From positions 39,965 through 103,964 of the forward strand of contig WTGU01000050.1 of NCBI GenBank assembly GCA_011523425.1: 64,000 nucleotides of DNA, read 5' to 3'. Below the pieces are notes generated by a model. It saw only the letters and a program-made list of their open reading frames with translations, had not been told where the DNA came from and searched no databases. Positions 36,569 through 44,534 of this stretch are shown piece after piece. The DNA comes from Alphaproteobacteria bacterium. Its GTDB lineage: Bacteria > Pseudomonadota > Alphaproteobacteria > UBA828. The translations under genes were made by a program, and so were the position numbers. Every line of letters begins with the position of its first letter. The first letter of the stretch is position 1.

Positions 36569-37363
36569 GTGGAGCTCACCGTAAACGGCGCGCAAGCCTT
36601 CGCCGCGACCGGCGGGCGGCCCTTCGATCCCGCCCTGCCGGTGACGGTGTTCGTTCACGGCGCCGCCTTCGATCACACGGTCTGGAAACTCCAGTCCCGC
36701 TACTTCGCCTGGCACGGCGGCAGCGTGCTTGCGGTCGACCTGCCCGCGCACGGCCGCTCGCAGGGGCCGCCCCGGCCGTCGATTCCGGCGATGGCGGACT
36801 GGCTGATGGCGCTGCTGGACGAAGCGCAGGTCGGCGAGGCCGCGCTGGTCGGCCACAGCATGGGCGCGCTCGTCACGCTGGAGGCCGCGGCGCGCAACAC
36901 CTCGCGGGTCCGCAAGCTCGCGCTGCTCGGCGCCGCCGCCGCGATCCCGGTCAACGACCTGCTGCTCGGCACCTCGGCCGAGAACGATCACCATGCGCTG
37001 GAGCTGCTCACCGGCTGGGGCTACGGCCGCCGCGCGCACTATGGCGGCCATCGCATGCCGGGCATGTGGATGACCGGCGGCGGGCTGCGCACGCTGGAGC
37101 GCGCGGCAGCGGGCGTGCTGCACACCGATCTGGTGGCGACCAACGACTACGACGGCGGCGAGGCGGCGGCCGCGGCGGTCGCGTGTCCTGCGCTGGTGCT
37201 GATCGGCGCGCGCGACCTGATGACGCCGGCGAAGCGGGGGCTGGCGCTGGCCGGCCTCATGGCAAGCGCGACCAGCGTGGTGATTCCCGAGGTCGGCCAC
37301 ATCATGCTCGACGAGGCGCCGGACGAGACCCTCGACGCGCTCCGGGATTTCCTCGCGGATTAG
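36569..37363 (+). CDS. Alpha/beta-fold hydrolase
   Basis: A 264-residue alpha/beta hydrolase. VTVFVHGAAFDHTVW has the oxyanion-hole HG. LVGHSMGALVTLEAA carries the nucleophile Ser in GHSMG. ALVLIGARDLMTP contains the catalytic Asp and EVGHIMLDEAPDE the His. The closest look is esterase/haloperoxidase type; the substrate is unknown. It starts at a GTG two bases after the metY stop. A MetX-like acetyltransferase role is unlikely given the short length. Confidence 0.85.
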   Translation: MELTVNGAQAFAATGGRPFDPALPVTVFVHGAAFDHTVWKLQSRYFAWHGGSVLAVDLPAHGRSQGPPRPSIPAMADWLMALLDEAQVGEAALVGHSMGALVTLEAAARNTSRVRKLALLGAAAAIPVNDLLLGTSAENDHHALELLTGWGYGRRAHYGGHRMPGMWMTGGGLRTLERAAAGVLHTDLVATNDYDGGEAAAAAVACPALVLIGARDLMTPAKRGLALAGLMASATSVVIPEVGHIMLDEAPDETLDALRDFLAD

Positions 37364-37508
37364 CGCGTTTCCGCTTCACACGGAAACGCGCTCTCTCTTT
37401 GTCGCTCACGGCAGCCGGCCTTCAGCCGGCGCCTCCGCGAGGGCGCCGCATGCGCGGCGGGCCGCAGTCGCGGCCTGTCGCGTGTCCGCCAAAAGCGGAC
37501 ACGCGCTA
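37363..37508. repeat. Dispersed palindromic element, copy B
   Basis: Left hairpin 37363-37391 has a perfect 11-bp stem (GCGCGTTTCCG, loop CTTCACA). Right hairpin 37480-37504 has a perfect 10-bp stem (GCGTGTCCGC, loop CAAAA). Between lie the TTTGTCGCTCACGGCAGCC and GCCGCAGTCGCGGCCTGTCG blocks shared with copy A. The left arm begins in the hydrolase stop codon and the element ends in the response-regulator stop, filling the whole gap between convergent genes. Confidence 0.85.
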
Positions 37509-38195
37509 GATCACCAGGCGGTAGCCGCCGCCCTCGGTGATCAGCAGGCGGGGATCGGAGGGCTCCGGCTCGATCTTCTGCCGCAGCCGGTAGATGTGGG
37601 TCTCCAGCGTGTGGGTGGCGACGTTGGCGTTGTAGCCCCACACCTCGCTCAGCAGCACGTCGCGGGCGATCGCCCGGTCGCGCGCCCGGTAGAGGTACTT
37701 GAGGATCGCCGCCTCCTTCTCGGTGAGCCTGATCTTGCCGGTGCCGTTCGGCCGGATCAGCAGCTTCGACGCCGGCCTGAAGGTGTACTGGCCGATGGTG
37801 AAGGTCGCGTCCTCGCTGTGCTCGTGCTGGCGAAGCTGGGCGCGGATGCGCGCGAGCAGCGCGCCGAGACGGAAGGGCTTGGTGACGTAGTCGTTGGCGC
37901 CGGAATCGAGGCCGAGGATGGTGTCGGCCTCGCTGTCGGCGGCGGTCAGCATAATGATCGGCACGGCGATCCCGCTCCGGCGCACGAGCTTGCAGACCTC
38001 CCGGCCGTCCATGTCGGGCAGGCCGATGTCCAGCAGGATGAGGTCGAAGCCCCCGCCCTTGACCGCTTCCAGCGCCTCCCGGCCGGTGGCCGCCTCGCTC
38101 GCCGCGAACTCCTCGTACATGTGGAGCTGCTCGGCAAGTGACCGGCGCAGGGCCTGGTCGTCGTCGACGATGAGGATGGTCTTGCGGGCGCTCAC
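37506..38195 (-). CDS. OmpR-family response regulator (orphan)
   Basis: A 229-residue two-domain regulator. The receiver has the acidic VDDD near residue 11, phospho-acceptor Asp56 in LILLDIGLPDMDG and FVTKP-type lysine in YVTKPF. The winged-helix DNA-binding domain carries LTEKEAAILKYLYRA and THTLETHIYRLRQKIEP. No sensor kinase is adjacent. The most likely start is the GTG at 38195, since the homology begins there; upstream in-frame codons give no recognisable sequence. Confidence 0.9.
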   Translation of the reverse strand: MSARKTILIVDDDQALRRSLAEQLHMYEEFAASEAATGREALEAVKGGGFDLILLDIGLPDMDGREVCKLVRRSGIAVPIIMLTAADSEADTILGLDSGANDYVTKPFRLGALLARIRAQLRQHEHSEDATFTIGQYTFRPASKLLIRPNGTGKIRLTEKEAAILKYLYRARDRAIARDVLLSEVWGYNANVATHTLETHIYRLRQKIEPEPSDPRLLITEGGGYRLVI

Positions 38196-38359
38196 GGCGG
38201 CGTTCCCATGGCGGCGTTCCGTCTTTCGTCGCACTATAGCACGACGCCGGGACCGTTGGAGGCGCCCGCGTCGGCGGTCTGCCGGCGTTCCCGCGCGGCA
38301 GGAGCCGTGATAAGGTGCGGCGAACTCTTCGGCATTCACCCTAACAGGTGGAAATCATT

Positions 38360-39244
38360 ATGAAAGCGCTCTCTGCAACGCTTCTTGCGATCGCGCTTGT
38401 ATCGGCTCTTGCCGCCTGTGGGGGCGGGGGCAAGCGAGCGCCCAGCATCGAGGAAATCCGGGAGCTGACCGGCCTGTCCGCGCCGGCCGAGACGCCGGAG
38501 GCCCAGCGCGTGCGAGCGCCTGACATCGAAGCGCGCGCCGACTCCCTGATCCTGTCCACGGTACACGGGGAGACGAGCCTCGCCGAGGTTCCCACCTTTC
38601 GATTGGAGTCACGATGCAGCGGAACCCGGTGCGCGATATCCGAGTCGAGCATCGGCCTCTCGGACACCATAGAGCTGTCCGATCTCGAGCCTGTGGAAGG
38701 CGCCGCCGACGCGATCGGTACCAGGTACGGCATCACCCTGATGTCGCAGACCGCGGAGCTGATGGATGCGAGATTCGTTTCGTTCGGCGCGTGGATGGAG
38801 CACGGTGCATTCGCGGTCCAGACCGAGGACGGCACGCTTGAAGGGACCAGGATCAGCGCCCGCTACGCGGCGGCCGGGGGAGATCTCACGGGAGCGGCGC
38901 CGGCCGGGAGCGCAACCTGGCTCGGCCTCATGGTCGGAACGCCGGCCACGGGGAGCAGCCGCGGCGAGCGGCTGCAAGGCGTCGCGGCCCTGAACTACGA
39001 CATGAATGCCGGCGGCGGGCTCGACGTCGCCTTCAGCAGCATCACCAACATCGAGCGCGGAACGGCGCACTCGACGGCCACCGTGATCTTCGCCGACGTG
39101 CCGATCGGCCCGGGAGGGACGTTCGAGACCGGCGTGGCCGGCAACCGCATCCAGGGCGGCTTCTATGGCCCCGGCCACGCCGAGGCGGCGGGCATCTTCG
39201 AGCAGTCGAACATCGTCGGCGCGTTCGGGGCGACGCTCCAGTAG
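38360..39244 (+). CDS. Lipoprotein with TbpB-like barrel C-terminus
   Basis: A 294-residue predicted lipoprotein: hydrophobic signal (LLAIALVSALAAC) with the lipobox Cys near residue 20. The C-terminal end (GGFYGPGHAEAAGIFEQSNIVGAFGA) matches the closing strands of transferrin-binding-protein-B/factor H-binding-type beta barrels, where a GxFyGpxAxExGGxF motif is usual. It is probably anchored in the outer membrane. The role is not known; no TonB receptor is nearby. The ATG at 38360 follows CAGGTGG. Confidence 0.75.
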   Translation: MKALSATLLAIALVSALAACGGGGKRAPSIEEIRELTGLSAPAETPEAQRVRAPDIEARADSLILSTVHGETSLAEVPTFRLESRCSGTRCAISESSIGLSDTIELSDLEPVEGAADAIGTRYGITLMSQTAELMDARFVSFGAWMEHGAFAVQTEDGTLEGTRISARYAAAGGDLTGAAPAGSATWLGLMVGTPATGSSRGERLQGVAALNYDMNAGGGLDVAFSSITNIERGTAHSTATVIFADVPIGPGGTFETGVAGNRIQGGFYGPGHAEAAGIFEQSNIVGAFGATLQ

Positions 39245-39771
39245 GAAGGGGGCTGCACGCCGGTTGTCGGGGCGGCAACCGGAGGCAGCGCGAGACCCTG
39301 GACCGAAGGACGCAAGAGAAAACTCCGGACGTCCAGGGCTGTCGGGGTCTCTGTGGGAACCTGCGGTCTACCGGAATGGTGGGGTCGGGATCTACCAAGC
39401 AGTGCACGCAACATGGTGATATAGCGTTCTATTCTTAGACATCGGCTCGCTCGCCCCCATAGTCATGCCCATGCTGGAGGCGAGCAGAGGCGCGACCTGC
39501 AACGGTGGGTTCTACAATGAAATCTTATGGGTGCTATCAGCATGATGTCTTGGACGCTATATGATCGAATTGCATAGATTGCGTCTTGTCTGGAGTCGTA
39601 CCGGCCCCGTCGGTACCGCGACCTTCCCGAAGTTGGAGGCACAGGCATGGAGATTCGCGGCAGGTGGGAGCGCGAAGGGGCGCGCATTCGCGCCGCCGCA
39701 GGAGCCCTCGTGATGCGACCGGCGGCTGCGCGGGATCGGCCCCCCGGTCCGCCTGACGGGAATCGGCATCG
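39245..39771. other. Long leader region before the sterol operon
   Basis: Over 500 bases without a recognised gene. The stretch 39500-39600 is AT-richer than its surroundings and has a candidate promoter (listed separately). A small leader frame begins at 39647. The first 200 bases hold only GC-rich sequence without a clear terminator. Confidence 0.5.
39550..39578 (+). promoter_or_regulatory. Candidate promoter of the sterol operon
   Basis: TTGGAC (39550-39555) and CATAGA (39573-39578) are spaced by 17 bases, within an AT-rich island, about 70 bases before the first Shine-Dalgarno sequence of the operon. The match to sigma-70 consensus is partial. Confidence 0.3.
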
Positions 39772-39775
39772 ATGA
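39647..39775 (+). CDS. Possible leader peptide overlapping sdmB-like gene
   Basis: A 42-codon frame, Arg-rich (10 Arg), that starts at an ATG with an ideal GGAGG seven bases upstream (39635-39639). Its TGA overlaps the ATG of the next gene (ATGA). No family is recognised. Because the dehydrogenase gene lacks its own obvious ribosome-binding site, reading through this small frame could drive its translation (inference). Confidence 0.4.
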   Translation: MEIRGRWEREGARIRAAAGALVMRPAAARDRPPGPPDGNRHR

Positions 39776-40932
39776 CTTCGGGATCGAGCATACCGGCGGG
39801 CTCTTCGATGCCGCCCGTATTCGTGACCGGTTCGGCCGGGCATGTCGGCGCCAACCTCGTGCGCCGGCTGCTCGACGAGGGCGTGCCGGTCCGGGTGCTG
39901 CTGAGACACGGCGACAACAACGAGGGCCTGGAGGGTCTCGAGGTCGAGCGCGCCTACGGCGACATTCGCGATCTGGATGACACCAGGCGGGCGATCGCGG
40001 GGTGTCGGGGCGTCTACCACTGCGCGGCCTACGTCTCGACCATCGCAGGCAACCGCGCCCATCGCCGCGACCTGTTCGAGTGCAACGTTCTCGGCACCCG
40101 CAACGTGCTGCAGGCGGCGCGGGAGGCGGAGGCCGGCCGGGTGGTCGTGACCGGCTCGTTCAGCGCGGTCGGATACGACCTGGACGATCCGTCCGCTCCC
40201 AGCAACGAGACCATGCAGTTCTATCCCATGGAGCGCACGATGCCCTACGAGCGCAGCAAGTCGCTCGTCGAGCAGGAGTGCTGGCGCGCGGCGGCAACGG
40301 GACAGGACGTGGTGGTCGCGACCTGTTGCGCGGTGGTGGGGGGCGCCGACTTTCTCCCCTCGCGACTGGGAAGAACCCTGTGCGACTACACCAACGGCAA
40401 GCTCCGTGCCTACGTCGATGGCGGGTTCGAATTCGTCGCGGCCCGCGACATCGTCGAGGGGCACGTGCTCTGCATGCGCCACGGCCGCTCGGGCGAAAAG
40501 TACATCTTCAGCACCGAGTACAAGACCATCTCCGATATCCTGGATCTCTTCGAGGAGGTCTCGGGCGTCCCGCGGCCACGCCGGCGCATGCCGACCCGCC
40601 TCATGCTCGTCTTTTCCGAGATCGCGAGCTTCTATCTGAGCCGGGTCCATCCGGGCTTTCCGCAGCGTTTCACCCCCGGCGCCATCCGCCTGTTGCAAAA
40701 GCGCCGCCATGCCGACATCTCCAAGGCGAAACGGGAGCTCGGCTATCGGCCGACCGGCCTCCGCGCCGCGGTTCATGAGGCCTACGCGTTCCACTACGGC
40801 CGCAACAAGATCGCGAACCCGCACGCGAAGCGCCCGCGCGACGACGGCGCGAGGCGCGTTGTCGCGCCTGAGGAGGGCGATCCCGTGCCGGACCAGGGCA
40901 TGCGGATGATGGCAGGCGGGAGCGCGACGTGA
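39772..40932 (+). CDS. NAD(P)-dependent 3-beta-hydroxysteroid dehydrogenase-like protein (SdmB-like)
   Basis: A 386-residue extended SDR. PVFVTGSAGHVGANLVRRLLDEG binds the cofactor; VYHCAAYVS and VVTGSFSAVGYD follow; the catalytic Tyr-x3-Lys is in PYERSKSLVEQ. Late segments (DILDLFEEVSGVPRP and RADISKAKRELGY-like HADISKAKRELGYRP) are typical of 3-beta-HSD/sterol-4-alpha-carboxylate dehydrogenases. In Methylococcus, SdmB oxidises the C-4 carboxylate/3-hydroxyl during C-4 demethylation. First main gene of the sterol operon; an internal start at 39808 is possible. It overlaps the Rieske gene by 4 bases (GTGA). Confidence 0.8.
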   Translation: MTSGSSIPAGSSMPPVFVTGSAGHVGANLVRRLLDEGVPVRVLLRHGDNNEGLEGLEVERAYGDIRDLDDTRRAIAGCRGVYHCAAYVSTIAGNRAHRRDLFECNVLGTRNVLQAAREAEAGRVVVTGSFSAVGYDLDDPSAPSNETMQFYPMERTMPYERSKSLVEQECWRAAATGQDVVVATCCAVVGGADFLPSRLGRTLCDYTNGKLRAYVDGGFEFVAARDIVEGHVLCMRHGRSGEKYIFSTEYKTISDILDLFEEVSGVPRPRRRMPTRLMLVFSEIASFYLSRVHPGFPQRFTPGAIRLLQKRRHADISKAKRELGYRPTGLRAAVHEAYAFHYGRNKIANPHAKRPRDDGARRVVAPEEGDPVPDQGMRMMAGGSAT

Positions 40933-42029
40933 AGGCGGCGGCCTCCTCGACACCGCCCGGCTTCGAGGATGCCGGCAACCTGCGCCAGCAGGCGCGCGCC
41001 GCGGGCATGGACCCGAACTACTGGTACCCGGTCGAGGAGGTGCGCCGGATCAAGCCGGAGACGGTGGTCGAGGTCGTTTTCTGGAAGCGCTCCATCGCGC
41101 TCTTTCGCGGTAAGGACGGCACCTTCCAGGCGGTCGAGGATCGCTGCGCGCATCGCCAGCTCAAGCTCTCCCTCGGCGATGTGCAGGGATGCCGGCTGGT
41201 CTGCGCCTACCATGGTTGGGAGTACGGCGGGAAGGGGCGTCCCGCCGGGGTGCCCCACGACCGCCAGGGGCAAGTCTTTCCGAACCTTGCGCTCAAGACC
41301 TACCCGGTGAAGGTCCGCTACGGCCTGATCTGGCTCTTCCCGGGGGATCCGGCGCTGGCGGAGGAGCGCCGGATTCCGGACATTCCCGAGCTCGAGGGAC
41401 CCGGCCGCTGGGCCTGCGTGCCGCTCTGCTTCACCTGGTCGGCACACCACTCGATGGTGATCGACAATGTGAGCGACTTCACCCACGCGCACCTGCACCG
41501 GCGCTACCGGCCCTTCGACGGAGCCACCCTCACCCGCTGCGAGACCCTCGGCGACGACGTGCATCTCGCCTACGACACGCACGTCGGTCGCGGGCCCATC
41601 TCGAGCCTCTTCGTCGATCATCGGCGGCTCGACACCAACCGCATGGAGCTTTGCTACGAGTACCCCTACCAGTGGTCGAACACCGATGACGCGATCAAGC
41701 ACTGGCTCTTCGTGCTGCCGGTCGATGAGCGCACCAGCCGGGTGTTCTTCCTGTTCTACTTCAAGTCTCTGAAGATTCCGCTGCTGCCCGTGCGCATTCC
41801 CCGTTTCGCCATGACCGCGGTCATGAAGGTCTCCAACCGTCTGCTCATCGCGCCCCTGCTCACCCAGGACCAGTTCGCGCTGGAGGCGGAGCAGGAGGGG
41901 TACGAGAGGCACTGGGACGCCCGTCCCGTCGAGTTCAATCCGGTGGTCCGCGCCTTTCAGAAGGTGACCGTGCGCAAGTGGCGGGAGCATCTGGCGCGCG
42001 AAGCGGAGAGCGGCGATGCCGCCGCCTGA
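40929..42029 (+). CDS. Rieske non-heme iron oxygenase (SdmA-like sterol C-4 oxidase)
   Basis: A 366-residue Rieske oxygenase. Cluster ligands are C73-x-H75 and C92-x2-H95 (RCAHRQ and CAYHGW). The mononuclear iron site follows in DNVSDFTHAHLHRRY. Sequence and context resemble bacterial SdmA, which oxidises a C-4 methyl group of sterols with oxygen; a neighbouring SdmB-like gene supports this. A general Rieske ring hydroxylase is the alternative. Start is GTG, overlapping the upstream stop. The 3' end overlaps the reductase gene by 14 bases. Confidence 0.8.
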   Translation: MKAAASSTPPGFEDAGNLRQQARAAGMDPNYWYPVEEVRRIKPETVVEVVFWKRSIALFRGKDGTFQAVEDRCAHRQLKLSLGDVQGCRLVCAYHGWEYGGKGRPAGVPHDRQGQVFPNLALKTYPVKVRYGLIWLFPGDPALAEERRIPDIPELEGPGRWACVPLCFTWSAHHSMVIDNVSDFTHAHLHRRYRPFDGATLTRCETLGDDVHLAYDTHVGRGPISSLFVDHRRLDTNRMELCYEYPYQWSNTDDAIKHWLFVLPVDERTSRVFFLFYFKSLKIPLLPVRIPRFAMTAVMKVSNRLLIAPLLTQDQFALEAEQEGYERHWDARPVEFNPVVRAFQKVTVRKWREHLAREAESGDAAA

Positions 42030-43116
42030 AGCGCTCGATCTCTCGTCGGCGCTCTCGGGCGAGACCTTGCTCGAGGCGGCGGCGATGGTGCTGGGGTTCA
42101 TCGCCCTCCTCTTCGTGGTTTCGCTGATCCTGCCGGGGCGCCGCATCACGGGCCCGGATGCCGACGGGAACGAGCGCGTCTACAAGCTCAACGGCCTTGC
42201 GCTCTTCGTCATCACCCTGCTCGTGGCGGGCCTCGCCCAGGGCTTCGGCTGGTTCTCCCTCTCGGTGCTGCACACCCACCTGCTCGCCCTCTTCGTCGTG
42301 GCGAACGGATTCGCGTTCGCGTTCTCCGGCTGGCTCTACCTGCGCGGGGTGCTCAGGCCCCGTTCGGAGTCCGGGTCCTGGCGGGACTTTTTCGACGGGG
42401 TGGACGCCGCTCCGTACTGGCTCGGGCTGGATATCAAGCTCTTCAGCTACTGCCCCTCCCTCATCGGCCTGGCGCTCTTCAACGCATCGTTTGCCGCCGT
42501 GCAGTACGAGACCTACGGCGAGCTGACCCTGGCGATGATGCTCTACCAGACCTTCACGTTCCTCTACGTGCTCAACTACTTCCAGTTCGAGCAGGGGATG
42601 ATCCATACCTGGGACATCGTCCGCGAGCGCTTCGGCTGGAATCTGGTCTGGGGCGACTACGTGCTGGTGCCCTTCTTCTACTGTCTCCCCGGCTGGTGGC
42701 TGGTCCACGCGCCGGAGCCGCTGTCGCCCGCCGCCGCCGGCGGGATCGTCGTGTTCTTCCTGTTCGGCTTCTGGATCTTCCGCGGTTCCAACCAGCAGAA
42801 GCACCGCTTCAAGCGCGACCCCACTGTCAAGATCTGGGGGCAACCCGCCAAGACCCTGGACGGGCGCCTCCTCGTCTCCGGCTTCTGGGGCATCGGGCGG
42901 CACCTCAACTATACGGGCGAGATCTGCGTCTACCTCACTTTCGCCCTCACTACCGGGTTTGTCTCCTGGGCTCCGTTCCTGTTGCCGGCGTGGGTCGCGG
43001 GTCTGCTGTGGCACCGTTCGATACGCGACGAGCGCCGCTGCCGCGCCAAGTATGGCGAGCTGTGGGAGCGCTACACGCAGAAGGCCCGCTTCGCGATGCT
43101 GCCCTTCATTCACTGA
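42016..43116 (+). CDS. Delta14-sterol reductase, ERG24/ERG4 family
   Basis: A 366-residue polytopic membrane protein with about eight hydrophobic segments. The C-terminal block is diagnostic of the ERG4/ERG24 family: LLVSGFWGIGRHLNYTGEI, then HRSIRDERRCRAKYGELWERYTQKARFAMLPFIH. The earlier FNFFYMFWYVI-like region reads KLFSYCPSLIGLALFN. These enzymes reduce a sterol double bond with NADPH; next to CYP51 the delta14 bond left by 14-alpha-demethylation is the natural substrate. A delta7 or delta24(28) reductase is not excluded. Confidence 0.88.
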   Translation: MPPPEALDLSSALSGETLLEAAAMVLGFIALLFVVSLILPGRRITGPDADGNERVYKLNGLALFVITLLVAGLAQGFGWFSLSVLHTHLLALFVVANGFAFAFSGWLYLRGVLRPRSESGSWRDFFDGVDAAPYWLGLDIKLFSYCPSLIGLALFNASFAAVQYETYGELTLAMMLYQTFTFLYVLNYFQFEQGMIHTWDIVRERFGWNLVWGDYVLVPFFYCLPGWWLVHAPEPLSPAAAGGIVVFFLFGFWIFRGSNQQKHRFKRDPTVKIWGQPAKTLDGRLLVSGFWGIGRHLNYTGEICVYLTFALTTGFVSWAPFLLPAWVAGLLWHRSIRDERRCRAKYGELWERYTQKARFAMLPFIH

Positions 43117-43124
43117 GAGCGGAG

Positions 43125-44534
43125 ATGGCCAACCCGTCCCACAGCATGGCGACCCTGCCTTCGGCGGATCTCCCGCCGCGGGCGGACGAGACACTTCCCG
43201 AGCTCGCGGGCAGGTGGCCGCTGCTCGGCCATCTGCCGGAGTTCCAGAGGGATCCGGTCGCCATGTTGAGCCGCGGCTGGCGCGAGCATGGCGAACTCTT
43301 CCGTTTCCGGCTCGGGACCCGCGCGTTCGTCCTCTTCACCGGGCCCCAGGCCCACGACTTCTATTTCAGGACGCCCGAGGAGCAGCTGAACGCCAAGGCC
43401 GTCTACCGCTTCACCGTCCCCATCTTCGGACGCGGCGTCGCCTACGACACCTCCCCCGAGATCATGGCGGAGCAGCTCGGCTTTCTCTTCCCTGCGCTTC
43501 GCGAGGCGGCCATGCGCAGGTTCGCCCTCATCATGTTCGAGGAGGCGCGGCAGTTCGCCGACGCCCTCGGCGACCATGGGGAAATCGATCTGCCGCACGC
43601 GATGAACGAACTCACGGTCAAGATCGCAAGCCGCTGCCTGATCGGACAGGAAGTCCGCGACCGGGTGGACACCGGCTTTGCCGAGACCTACCACGACCTG
43701 CAGAAGGGCATTAACACCCTGGGATTCTTTCTGCCCAATCTTCCCGTCGCGTCGCATCGGCGGCGCGACAGGGCCCGGCGAAGGGTGGCGGAGCTCTTCG
43801 GGCAGATCATGGCGGCGCGCCGGGACGCCGGGGCCAGCCCCGACGACTTCATGCAGACGCTCATGGACGCCCGGTACAAGAATGGCCGCGCTCTGAGCGA
43901 CGACGAGATCACGGGGATCCTGCTCACGGTGCTGTTCGCGGGCCAGCACACCAGCGCGGTGCTCGCGACCTGGACCGGTCTGGAGCTGCTCAGGGCGCCG
44001 TCCTACCTGGGGCGGGTGAGAGACGAGGCGCAGGACGTCTACCGCGAAGCGGGCTCCATGAGCATCGACAGCCTCCAGCGCCAGCCGGTACTGGAGAACG
44101 CCGTCCGCGAGTGCGAGCGGCTGCACCCGCCGCTAATATTGCTGATCCGGAAGGTGCTCGAGCCCCTGCGCTACGGAGACCGTGTGGTGCCCGCCGGCAC
44201 CATGGCCATGGTGTCGCCGGCGGTCTCGCATCGCCTGCCCCACATCTTCGCCGACCCCGAGCGCTTCTTCCCCGACCGTTTCGCGTCTCCCGCCTGCGAG
44301 GACAAGCAACACCGCTACGCCCTGATCGGCTTCGGCGGCGGCAAGCACGCGTGCATGGGGAAGAACTTCGCGTACATGCAGCTCAAGGCGATCTGGACCG
44401 TTCTGCTCGATCGCTTCGACTTCTCCCCCAGCGGCGCCTTTCCGCGTCCGAACTACGGCAGCTGGGTGACCGGACCCGAGAGACCGTGCCGCGTCCGCTA
44501 CCGTCGCCGCGCGCAGCCGAGCGTCTTCCGATGA
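43125..44534 (+). CDS. cyp51: Sterol 14-alpha-demethylase, cytochrome P450 CYP51
   Basis: A 469-residue P450 lacking a membrane anchor. AVYRFTVPIFGRGVAYD is the CYP51 B'-helix signature. The I-helix oxygen motif AGQHTS covers about residues 272-277. ExxR is in RECERLHPP, and the heme Cys410 in FGGGKHACMGK. CYP51 removes the 14-alpha-methyl of lanosterol-type sterols through three oxygen-dependent steps. Gene order between a delta14-reductase and an oxidosqualene cyclase confirms the pathway. Its TGA overlaps the ATG of the fused cyclase gene. Confidence 0.95.
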   Translation: MANPSHSMATLPSADLPPRADETLPELAGRWPLLGHLPEFQRDPVAMLSRGWREHGELFRFRLGTRAFVLFTGPQAHDFYFRTPEEQLNAKAVYRFTVPIFGRGVAYDTSPEIMAEQLGFLFPALREAAMRRFALIMFEEARQFADALGDHGEIDLPHAMNELTVKIASRCLIGQEVRDRVDTGFAETYHDLQKGINTLGFFLPNLPVASHRRRDRARRRVAELFGQIMAARRDAGASPDDFMQTLMDARYKNGRALSDDEITGILLTVLFAGQHTSAVLATWTGLELLRAPSYLGRVRDEAQDVYREAGSMSIDSLQRQPVLENAVRECERLHPPLILLIRKVLEPLRYGDRVVPAGTMAMVSPAVSHRLPHIFADPERFFPDRFASPACEDKQHRYALIGFGGGKHACMGKNFAYMQLKAIWTVLLDRFDFSPSGAFPRPNYGSWVTGPERPCRVRYRRRAQPSVFR

